Below are positions 52,889 to 63,100 of a stretch of 64,000 bases of DNA, piece by piece; position 1 is the stretch's first letter, and every line of letters begins with the position of its first letter. Under the pieces are notes generated by a model, which saw only the letters and a program-made list of their open reading frames with translations, ran no database searches and was not told where the DNA came from. Position numbers and translations under genes: made by a program. The stretch spans positions 67,746 through 131,745 of the forward strand of contig NOKP01000025.1 in assembly GCA_002682825.1 (NCBI GenBank), read 5' to 3'. The DNA comes from Neonectria sp. B-13. Lineage: Eukaryota > Ascomycota > Sordariomycetes > Hypocreales > Nectriaceae.

Positions 52889-54042
52889 ACCGAGAGGTCT
52901 TGTGATTGCTGCATCACAAGTCTTACGGGTCTCACAAGCCTTGCGCCCTCTGCCTGAGCAGCCATTGGGCCTGGCATGACATCTTCTCGAGGCTCCTGAT
53001 TCCAGCATGTCATGGTCCCATGGCCTTTCGTCCATGGATGCGAACGGTCCCGAGACATGATAACACGGAACCCCTTGAACGCGGGAGGAATCCCCAGTCG
53101 CCATTCCCCATTCCCCAGCACTCGCTGACCCCGGCTCCCCAGCGCCGCCGGGGGCCTGCCGCCTGCGTGCGCCAAGTTCGTAGTACTCCGTGCCAGCCTC
53201 CGCCCTGATACTGGCCCTCTCCATCCTGGCAGCACGTTCTCCTGCTGCTGCTGCTCCCACCGTGCTCGTTCGTCTGGGGCCGCAGGCGCGTATCCCCATG
53301 CAGCCACAGTCTAGGATGGCCTGCCAACTTTTTTATCACATCAGACCATTCTCTAGGAAGACGTCTTTCGCAATCCCGCACCGGTGAGCCATTGGCAGAG
53401 ACAAAGTGTCATATCGCCACGAATTCGGCTCTCCATCGACCCTATGCCGTCACGAGGGCGAGATACGGGCACGTCGACACTGAGACCGATGCCACCTCCA
53501 GATCCGGGTCTTTCCTGGAGCACTGGGTCCCGTGGTGGCGTTCGACGGGCTTTGCTTTTGCACGAGCTAAGTGGCCAAGAGGCGCGAAATACCCGATGGT
53601 TGCGTGTGATCGTCCATTGGACATCTTGCACCATCTGCGGCTCACCCTGGTCTCATCACCACTTCTTCACTTGGAAAGCGTCATGATTGGTTGGCTGACC
53701 GAGGGAACAAAGACCGGACATGCAATGCTGCCGCTATCGAACCGCTAGAAGCGGTGTCGGTGAACCATCCCGGTTCTGGGTGGCTGTGGCACAGTATCAA
53801 CACCACCGTCCCACGATGACTTCAAGGGGATCATTATTTTCCCCGCCCCGGGACTGCCGCAAACGGCCGTCCCCCCAACATGTATGTCACCGTTTCCGTC
53901 CTCGTCAAAACCCCTGCTCGACAATTTACAGGCCGAGTGGGATTAAAACCGCTGCCCTGGACTTTTTGCCTAATTACCAACGTCTCGAGAATCTCTCGTT
54001 ACCTCCACTGCTTGACATCAATCTGTGCCCAATCATTGAAAC

Positions 54043-55008
54043 ATGATTCCTATACGATCCTTACTCTCAAACGGCACCGAGGACCCGTTCTCTTCCACAT
54101 CCTCATCAATAGCCAACTTTGGCTCACTCCCCACGGAATTGCGGCTCAAGATATGGTCCCGCGCTGTCGAGCCCCGGGTCGTCTTGTTTGGTGACCTAGT
54201 TCAGAACCACCGGTCATATCCGTTGCCTAGCGTTACTCAACTGAACGTAGAGGCCCGAACGGAGACCCGGCAAGGGTATGAGCCGATCGGCTTCGGGTCC
54301 TATTTTGACTTCGCCAGAGACATCCTCGTCTGCGACCACAAGATCTCAGATCAAGCTCCGGATCCCTTCCTCGAGGGCCTGGCGACACGGGTAAAGAGGC
54401 TGGCGTACTGGGACTGCTTCCCTGATGACGGGCGAGTGGATGGACCCTATCACTACTCGGTCTACCTTTCAGCATGTTATCGTCAACGAGACTTTGGCAA
54501 GATCGAATTCGACAGGTTTTGGTTTCCTAATCTGGAGGACTTATGGATCGTCAAGGTTGGGGAAATCGACCCGGCATGGATGATTCACGTGGACACGAAG
54601 GCATCGTATGAAATGCGACTAAAGGAGCTCGCGAGGCAATTCAAATACTGGGTCGACGAGAACATCATCGAGATGGCACCACTGGACTTGAGCGACCCCG
54701 AAGCCAGGGCAGTTTTGAACGAGGGCCGATGTGGGAAGATGGACTGTCACGAGCTCAACCAGGGACGCAGCAAGATGGTGTCCAAGGTTATGTTTCTTGA
54801 CGGGAAATACGAGGCACCCACAGACGGCAAAGCGTGGGTGCGGATACTTCCGTGGCACGTGGACGAGGAAAAGGCCAAGGGCAATCGCACATGCGAGAAC
54901 AGGATGAGATGGGTGTTGGTGGAAAGGATTCTGACATTCGATCTGCAGTGGGAGGGATGGAGCGAGTCCGGTTGGGAGGTCAGGCGTCACGTGCGGGGAC
55001 CGAAGTGA
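54043..55008 (+). CDS. 2EXR-domain protein
   Basis: Single exon, 321 residues. It opens with a short Ser-rich leader, then the 2EXR signature FGSLPTELRLKIWSRAVEPRVV (about residues 26-47, quoted only in part by position beyond this) and the second motif near LNVEARTETRQGYEPIGF. This Pfam family (2EXR) is large and expanded in filamentous ascomycetes; its function is unknown, though its F-box-like N-terminal helix pattern invites an adaptor hypothesis. The rest is a mixed fold (DFGKIEFDRFWFPNLEDLW) without TM segments or signal peptide. The first ATG of the frame is used. A second, broken member of the same family lies 1.4 kb downstream in the same orientation. Confidence 0.85.
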   Translation: MIPIRSLLSNGTEDPFSSTSSSIANFGSLPTELRLKIWSRAVEPRVVLFGDLVQNHRSYPLPSVTQLNVEARTETRQGYEPIGFGSYFDFARDILVCDHKISDQAPDPFLEGLATRVKRLAYWDCFPDDGRVDGPYHYSVYLSACYRQRDFGKIEFDRFWFPNLEDLWIVKVGEIDPAWMIHVDTKASYEMRLKELARQFKYWVDENIIEMAPLDLSDPEARAVLNEGRCGKMDCHELNQGRSKMVSKVMFLDGKYEAPTDGKAWVRILPWHVDEEKAKGNRTCENRMRWVLVERILTFDLQWEGWSESGWEVRRHVRGPK

Positions 55009-56397
55009 AGCCACGGGACCAAACAGACGGCCGTCGATCGAGCGGGGCGTCAACCGGATATCCGAGACATTTGGCCAGAAGCGATATGCTGGGACGCAGC
55101 CTCTATTTCGGTTGCTTCGGTTCCATAAACTCCGAGTCCATGCTGCGACAACAAAAGCGCCAAAACAGGACAGCGGCGATGGGGTACTTGCGGCAAAGTC
55201 TCCCTTGGAACCGGGCCGCGAAGATATCGAGGCTTACGCGGAAAGCATTCTGGAATCGACATCTCAACCAAGGCCTATATAAATTGCACTGGCTTCATGG
55301 TTGAAGTTGAGAATGCCTACGAGCTCATGTACGAGTTAAGGACGATATGGTGTGGACTCTGGAGCGGAAGGGCTCTGTTTGATATGTATTGACTTATAGT
55401 GTGGATCTTCAATGATGGGTGGCTCGGTTTCGGGAGAACCAGCCTCTTGGACATGGGCTTTTTGTACCAAGATTTAGGAGTTAAGAGTAAACGAGAGCGA
55501 AGTGAACGATAGGCTTAACGAGGGTCGACCTCTTCGATATCCCACGCGATCAAGAGTTGCCCTGGGATGGATTCTGTGACGTGCCAACATATAGTGCTGG
55601 GCTACCAAAAGGCTGCAGGTAGTTGGCTATAACTATACAAAGCTTCAAGCGAGCCTAGGTTTTTTTCGCGGACGCATAGAGAACGGCAATGTAACTGTGG
55701 AGTTAACGTATATGGCTAAGATTACGTACATATAACAAGAGTCGTCACAACAACTAGTCATAACAGCCGACACAAGCTACCTGACCAATTAGATCACCTC
55801 TGTCTCCCCTGTTCCTTTTGTTCACATTGTGATAAATCTTACATGGCGTACCGCGCTGTTGCGACTTGACGCGTATTGCTGAACACCAGCTCGTTCGGCC
55901 GTGCTGGGTCGACGCATAGTTTCAGTGAGGGACATGTTTTGAAACCTTCTTATGCAGGTCCAACCTGTCGTGTAAGATTAATATTCGTCTTTGTCTGTGC
56001 TGGTCTACGTACGTGGTCTGGCTGGCGTTGAGTCAAGGTGCGATTAAGCGTGTTCACTCGAAACTTCACGTATGGTAGGATGCAAGATGTATTCGTGGAA
56101 CGCGGCTGTGTTTGCGAGTGTGTATAGACGTTCTTGATAACATGGGTATTATAAGAACGGTCACTGGAAACTTCGGGGTATAAATACTCCTGGGACTGAT
56201 TCCCTTTCGCCCTTCCCATCACCCTCAACCTCTTTCATCCAGATCAACACCAATACTCGTCTATCGAGAGTCAACCCGACATTCCATCGACCTTGATATC
56301 ACAAATCAACACCAACTCCCGGCTATCAACACTGAACCCACCGTCTTTGTCTCCAACTGACATATCGACTCCGGCTTCGGCCAATCCATCAGCCAAG
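55009..56397. other. 1.4-kb region between the two 2EXR genes
   Basis: The 3' flank of the first gene and promoter of the second. AT-richer than the surroundings from 55300. A TATA box lies at 56179-56186. No gene is supported. Confidence 0.5.
56179..56186 (+). promoter_or_regulatory. TATA box of the second 2EXR gene
   Basis: TATAAATA about 210 bp before the ATG at 56398, followed by a pyrimidine-rich leader. Confidence 0.5.
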
Positions 56398-57672
56398 ATG
56401 GACGAACCATCCGACGCAGATGAACGACGGGATAAGGCTTGCAGCGGATGCCCATCTTGCGAGGTGGTCAGACGTCGCGCCAGATTCCCGAAGTTCCCAG
56501 ATCTCCCAGGTGAAATCCGGAACATGATCTGGAAAGAACTTATTCGTCCCACCACGGTCAGCTTCGTCGACCTTGGGGAGGGCCAGAACCGGTTCAAGAA
56601 CTACGCCCACGAAGTCTCCCAGGTCAACCGGGAGTCTCGTTCTCTTGTCTTACGGAACCATACCGCCCGCTTCCGCGATATGGTTCGCGGATCCAACATC
56701 CGGATGGACCCCCTTCGTGACCAATTTCTCACATTCAAATTCAAGTTCCCAACCATCATGGCCAAGCCAGGCCGTGACCTGCCGTGCTTCCCCTTCCACA
56801 AGGTGATCTCGGCTGCGCATGCCCCTGACTATTTGCCCACCCAGACCGGCTTCCGCTACAACACGGGGCCGTTGGGCGAGTTCGACCTCAAGGTGTTCCC
56901 CAATCTTCGCGAATACACGCTCACGGCCCACCATAGCGGCGAATATTGGTACGTCGATGGCTACCAGATGCACGAACCTGGCATCGTCGGCGAACAGGCG
57001 CAGGACTGCCTCTAGAAATGGCAGAACAGCCTCGAGTCCAGACGCGAAGCCACCCGGTTCTTCCGAGACAAGGGCATCATCTCCTTGGCAGACACAGGCC
57101 TGAAGTGGACCGTGAAGGACAACTACGACCTGGGTCTCCATATCGTACAGCTTGCTTACCAAGAAAAGCTAGACTATAGGGAATGGTACATCAACCAATA
57201 CGGAGTCTTGCCGCCGCCGCTTTCCTGGCAGCAATTCCTTCCCCGGATCGGCCTCTACGGCTACTCCCACAACGATACCTCAGCTGGCGGCCAATGGGCC
57301 GGTTTCCGCTACTACACGGCCACGCAGCGCGTCGAGTTTTCCCCTCTTGCATATCACGAGGTCGTCGACCAGATCAAGCCGGTCGAGGATGTTTACAACC
57401 GCTTCCCAGAACTCGTCGTGCGGGTTTGGATCATCAGACCGGGGGACAAAGCACCGGAAAACGAACCTCACCACGCTTGGGGAGATGTCATCTCGTACGA
57501 GGAAGACGAGGGTACCACATGGGAACCGACGGGTCAGATCCGCCGCCTGTGGCAGATGACACGCTTGACGTGGAATGAGGGCAAGATATTTATGGCTTGC
57601 CGTCACATCAGTTCCACCGCAGAGAGAGACTCGACTCTTTTCCTCGAGGGTGGTCATGCCCCGGCCGCCTAA
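56398..57672 (+). pseudogene. 2EXR-domain gene interrupted by an in-frame amber codon
   Basis: One frame runs 425 codons from ATG 56398 to the stop at 57672 but contains TAG at 57013-57015. Before it: a Cys-rich start (CSGCPSCE), the 2EXR core FPKFPDLPGEIRNMIWKEL and VSQVNRESRSLVL, and VFPNLREYTLT. After it: KWQNSLESRREATRFF, through YREWYINQYGVLPPPL, to a normal end, with protein-like composition on both sides. The change is one transition from CAG (Gln). A 123-bp phase-0 intron 56893-57015 would remove the TAG (the stop sits in a CCTCTAG acceptor-like context), but its donor GTGTTC is poor and it would delete good-looking coding sequence. Alternatives: a nonsense allele, readthrough, or a true truncation at 205 residues. 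Confidence 0.65.
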
Positions 57673-58356
57673 GTGACGGGGATGAGATGGATGCACAACA
57701 GAGTATTGGTTATTGCTTGCTGATGCGAAAAGAGTGAGACTTGCAGGCATTCCGAAACTGGCCACGGATTGGAGAGTTTTTTTTTTTGGGTTTTCCTTTT
57801 TCTTTTGGCTTGGACAACTCGACAACACTTGCTATGAGTTGGGACGCTTTTTGTTTTTTGAGATTGGCTACGTGACGAGACTTACACCACCTTGCTTTGG
57901 CTATCCATCAGATCTGCAGGTATTCCGAGACTGGCGGGCGATATTTTGCTATTGACATAAACACCTACTTAGATGATAGTGTAGATCATCTCACCCCAAT
58001 AAATAATGTTTAATAACCAGGTGTGCCTCAATTGTGAAAGAAGCTGCTACTAAACATCGTCTAGGTTGGTGCCTGGCTAAGACGGCTGGCTGTATGAAAA
58101 TAGCGCCATGGCTTTCGGCTATGACACCAGTCGACAGATAACAAAGCCACATGGCTGTTCCCGGAACTCAACTTGACAGCATCTCCGCTCAAAGGGCGCA
58201 AATCGTGGCGTTGGGTGGGCCCTCGTTCCCGCCTTTTTAACACACTAGCTGGATCGCGTCTTGATGTATCTACAGCAGCGGGGGAGAGGAAATGGCTCCC
58301 TTCTCTCTCTCTTTAAACCGGGCAGTCAGTTTGTCAAGACTTCAGTTTGTTGTCGT
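57673..58356. other. Intergenic region, 2EXR to dehydrogenase
   Basis: 684 bp with a T-run at 57778-57788 and AT-rich sequence to 58030; it holds the promoter of the dehydrogenase. An in-frame ATG at 58264 extends the downstream frame. Confidence 0.5.
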
Positions 58357-59777
58357 ATGGCGTTGCCGCTGATAGCGTGTGGTTTCCAGACTTCCGCCTT
58401 CGCTGTTGCTAGTGCCCGTAGTTCCGCGGCTAGATTTGCTGTGACGCATCTCCGCCGCATACCTTGTCGAGCTGGAGTATCCGCATCTCGACGGCCGTTC
58501 TCAACACCATCACGAACACTACCACCACCACCAACAAAACACCAGAACAACTCACCTCTTCAGAAACTCACAAACAGCATGGCCAACGCTTTCAAGGGCG
58601 ACGTCCTACTCGTCTACCTGCCCAGCCAGCCTCCGCCGCAGTTCCTCCAGGGCGTCCAGTCCAAGTTCCCCAACCTCCAAGTCCGCTGGGTCGAGACGCC
58701 CGTCAACAACGGCCAGCTCCTCCCGCCGGATCATCTCACCGCCGAGCAATGGGCCGGCGTCACCATGATGTGCATCTACCACGTGCCCACGCCCGACCTC
58801 ATCCCCAACGTCTGGTTCTTCCAGACCGCCTCGGCTGGCACCGACGCCTGGACGAAGCATCCCAAGTATCTGGATCCCGATGTCATCTTTAGCAACGCAA
58901 GCGGGTGTCAACCGTACGTTTTCACACCCTTCATAGCCTCGATACATATCGCATATCCAATGAGCCACCCGTTAACCGGCTAGTCAGACCCCAAATCGCC
59001 GAGTGGGTTATCGGCTCTTGGCTGTCCCATGAGCACCACTTCCAGGTCTACGCCGACCAGCAGAAGCAAGAGCTCTGGCGGCCCAGACTCGAGATGGAAG
59101 TAAACGTCTCCACCAACCGCAGAATGTACGCGTGAAGCCTTCTCCCGTCCTCTCCTCCACTCAACTCACAGAAACTCAGGGGCATTCTGGGCTACGGCGG
59201 CATCGGGAGACAGTGCGCCCGTCTCGGCCAGGCCCTCGGCATGGAGGTCTTCGCCTACACGCACCGCGAGCGCCTCACGCCCGAGTCCCGCCGCGACGAC
59301 ACCTACTGCGTCCCCGGTACCGGCGACCCGGACGGCCTGATCCCGGCCCGGTGGTTCTCCGGCGCCGGGCCGGACGCCATCAACGACTTCCTCGCCCAGG
59401 ATCTGGACCTGCTGGTCGTGTCGCTACCGCTCAACGACGACACCCGCGGGCTCTTCGGCCGTGAGCAGTTTGAGATCCTCGGCCGCAACCGCAACAAGAC
59501 ATTTCTGTCCAACATTGCCCGCGGGGCCATCGTCGACGACACCGCCCTCGTGCACGCCCTTGAATCCGGCCTCATCAGCGGCGCGGCCATCGACGTCACG
59601 GATCCGGAGCCGCTTCCCAAGGGGCACCCTCTGTGGAAGGCCCCCAATATCTTCATCACACCGCACATTGCCTGGATGTCATCAAAGTACTGGGATAACC
59701 TCTCAGATCTGCTGCTGAAGAACCTGGAGAAGCTGGCCAGTGGGCAAACCGTCATCAACCTGGATAAGAAACGGTGA
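58357..59777 (+). CDS. D-isomer 2-hydroxyacid dehydrogenase (GhrA-like), possible mitochondrial leader
   Basis: NAD(P)-dependent oxidoreductase, probably reducing glyoxylate/hydroxypyruvate-type 2-oxoacids. Exons are 58357-58913, 58988-59125 and 59180-59777 (430 residues); introns 74 and 54 bp. The acceptors GTCAG and ACTCAG are chosen because they alone keep frame. Rossmann motif GILGYGGIGRQ is rebuilt at the second junction. Catalytic residues: Arg in SNIARGAIVDD, Glu in DVTDPEPLP, His in ITPHIAW. The first ~70 residues are Arg/Ser/Ala-rich with few acids (SSAARFAVTHLRRIPCRAG), like a mitochondrial presequence. A third in-frame ATG at 58579 (MANAFKGDVLLVYLP) starts exactly at the conserved fold, so two products are possible. 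ATG 58264 would add 31 more residues. Confidence 0.88.
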
Positions 59778-60117
59778 TTTCAGATTGATCTTCATGGATC
59801 ACGCTGTCATAGTTGGGGTTCAGAGAGGCGTCACTCACACAGGCGTAGTGAAATAGATGGTCTTTGGATAGTCCAGGGTTAAGAAAGACACCCCCTACAA
59901 GGCCATTCTCGCTCTAATATCGCAACCCCCGTCTATTAGCTGCTGTCAAGTTCTCCAAGTGACATATGTGGTTCCGATCGAAACAATAAGTTATTCAAAC
60001 AGAATGAAGATGTAAACATCCAAAAAGGTGCCGCCTCTCAGATCCGACAACCGATGCACCAGATTCAATATACGAAAACACACGGTGACCAAAAGTACAT
60101 CAAAGTTGGTCACCAGA
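59778..60117. other. Convergent 3' flanks
   Basis: 340 bp between the dehydrogenase and the SEACAT gene; nothing further recognised. Confidence 0.5.
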
Positions 60118-63100
60118 TTATAGGCGACCCCTGTCAGTCTTCCTTAGACTTGAAGACCGCGACCAGTCCCCGGCCGACTTTTTCAGTCGGCTCCCTAAGC
60201 TGATGCTGGCAGCCGACAGCCCTTGCATCCGGCTTGGTCCGTTTGGCTCGACTCTCTCCCATCCGCTAGACGCCTTTGCCTCGTCGTCACTGCCCAGGGC
60301 TGGTCCGGGCAACATCGGAAGATGTCTTTGGCCCTTCAGCATGGCTCCCTGAAGAGCGGCCCACGACTCAACCTGGCCGTCCGCAGCCTCTTCAACGCAG
60401 TTGCACTCGTCGCCTGCCGGACAAAGCGTTTCTCCAGCCGCGTGCCATTCTGCAAGACACGCCTCGTGACTAGCACAACCGCATGCCAAGCAAGGGGGAA
60501 ACAGGGCATCGACCGGCTCGAGGCAGTACACGCACCGAAGCTGGCTCTGCATGCGATGGCATCGGTCGCACGTTCCCACAGCTCCGCCAACCGTCGAGTC
60601 TGTAGACGTGTAGCGGAGAGGCTCGAGTTGCGTTTCATGGATCCGGCAGACTCCCGTGACGTCGATGCCACGGCCCGAGGCCAGCAGAGCCTGAAGCTGA
60701 TCCCGCTTCCCCATCGCAATAGGGGAGGAGCTCGCGTGATGGTTAGGTCCATTACCGCTCGCTCCGTCGTGTATGGTCATGGAGCTACCATCCAGGTGCC
60801 CGTTGGTCATGTCCTCCTTGAGGACGTTAAACTTCATAATCTCCAGTCGAGCCAGAGGCTGGTTCCACATTTGGAGCATCTCGGCATACGCATATCGGTA
60901 GTTGGCGTAGATATCCGCTCTGCTTGGCTCAAGTAAGGGCATGCTTAGCCACCCGTCGTCGTCAAATATTGTCTGGTCCTCCATGTTCACCGCAACGCTC
61001 ACTGGCACCAAGGGCAAGAAATCGTCTCTCCGGTATTCATCATCGGATAGAGACGTTCTGCCGCCACTGGAATCCATCGCCGTCGAGGCGCTCCACGTAA
61101 CATTGCCCATACTTGGGGCAAGACTGCTCACGGCAGTCTCGGCAGGGCTTGGCTTCTTCCTCCCCTGTCCCGGTGGAGATGATGAGCTCGCTGCCGTAAA
61201 GGACCGCGGTAGGCCTGCCGCAAATGCCGATGCCAAGCCTGAGTTCGCCCGCTGGACAAACCGGGTATTGGGGGACGTGGACACGCTTGGAGGCGGTTCA
61301 AGCTCTCCGAGATAGCCCTTGAACTTGTTAGGGGGCGTCTCTCCGCAAGAATAAGAGTTCGACGCCGGGTCGCCGCTCCACAGCCCTTCGTCGGAAGCTT
61401 GAGATCCCGCATAATGAGGCGTATGCATAGTCATTGGGGTCGTAGCAACAGAATTGGTGTAGCTTCGACCGTAAATGTTCCACAGCGAGGCGTCTGTCGG
61501 GAAGTAATCCAGGGAAAACGAGGGTGCTTTCAGCGGGAGCGGTGTATCAGGCTGGGGCAGATGGGATTCGAAGTAGGCAACACTGTCCTCGGCAGAGGAG
61601 TCGCCGAATATACACGAAAGCATAGCCAGCATTTGAATGTCGGCGATTCTCTCAAAGTAGTCAAACAGATCCATGATGAAATCTTTGGCAAGCGGGTGGT
61701 TACCCCATTTGACTCTTCCTGAGAGACTGCCGTTCCTTTCAACAACCTCGGGAAGAGTCGATTCTCTCCGACACTTAGCTACCACATCGTGCGCAATAAC
61801 CAAGATAGAGTCGCGCCGCTGGGTATGCGCAAGGAATTCAAGCGGGATTCCCTTCTTCAGCAAGAGCCCCAGGTACCGCCAAACATGGGCCAGATCCTTG
61901 GCGCCATGTTTCTCGGTGACGTTGGCGTTGTGTTCACAGACTTCGGCACCGTCACCAAAGATGGCATACTCCTGTGCAAACTCCTCCTTAGACGGGAGAA
62001 GGGCCCGTAGGTCATGGATCGATATCAGGTTTCTTGACCGTCCAGGTCGACGACGGCTAGTACCGGTGCCTGTGCCTGTGCCTGCTCCGGTTCCTCCACC
62101 GCTAGACCGAATGGACCGGTCCTCACTCCATGTCTTCCTAAATTGGCGACTCGGATGATACCAAAGGCTGATCTTGTGCATCGACGTCGACTCGGAGTCG
62201 CTGGATGATGATGAAGAGGACGAGCGAGAACCATCTGAGTTGGATTCGCCATCAGAACCTGAACCATCTTCGCCCATAAACCGTTGTCGAGGAGCGAGTT
62301 CATGGGCAATCCTGCCAAAGCCTGCAAAGAAAGGTTCTCCCTTGGGGCGTTCCCTATATGCATCCAAGGTTGTGGTAAACAACGCCCTCGCCTTTTCTTC
62401 TTTAGTAGGGAAGAAGCAGACCAGTCGACCGTTGTGGGAAAATCGAGCACCGCACGTCCTAGGTGGCGGCGGTATTATGGTTCGGTTTGGAGGGGCAAGG
62501 GCAGTTTCTATATCAGTGTGCGGGATGAGTTCCTGGGACATTGAAGCCGAGCCGCCTGCCGGAATGTCCTCGTCTGATTCACTCGAACTTTCGTCGGCTA
62601 ACGCATCGATGTCGTCATCTAGATCTCGAACGTTTTTGAAGAAGGTTGTACTGTTTTCGAGATCAACCTCACCCAGAAGATAGGTGAACGCCACTTCCAA
62701 ACAATTTTGCTTCCTCTGCAAAAATTGGTCAGCGAGTTGGTGGATTTCGCGCTCGATCTTTTTGTGCACTCTTGTTGGCATGAAGGACGTCTTGTAAATT
62801 TCGAATTTCGGCGCCTTTCCCTTGGGGTAACTGGTAGGGACGTCGATTTTGACCTTCACAAAGATCGTTTCCCCATGGGCTCCCCACGGTCCATTGAGCG
62901 ACGCTTTCAGGGTCAAATTATCCATGTCGATGTTCTCCCACTTGACCTTGGGAAGTTGATGGCTGATGCGCAGGAGCTCCTCTTGGATAGTATCAGGCTC
63001 GCCCCATTCATCGTCTGGGTAGCCGTGGCCGAAAATTCCCGAGTCCTTGGATGGATGTCGCTTCGTATCTCCCGAGGACTTCCTCTTTGTCATGGTGATA

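Larger units (their letters stand above)
51106..54042. other. 2.9-kb gene-poor GC-rich region
   Basis: Between GPI2 (minus) and the first 2EXR gene (plus), so divergent. Many GC-rich ORFs exist on both strands (longest 52622-53299 minus) but none has a recognisable domain, good splice structure or sensible codon use. A short CCCCGTCCCGT-type tandem repeat lies at about 52855-52888. A tRNA-like B box at 51617 (minus) lacks a foldable T stem. Confidence 0.45.

Noticed and set aside
52622..53299. 225-codon minus-strand ORF in the gene-poor region
   Set aside because: Arg/Gly-rich composition typical of chance GC-rich frames; overlapped by several equally long frames on both strands; no ATG-proximal or domain support.
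56949..57015. 67-bp intron with strong GTACGT donor and CTCTAG acceptor in the second 2EXR gene
   Set aside because: Joining the exons creates an immediate TGA; all nearby alternative acceptors are in the same wrong phase.
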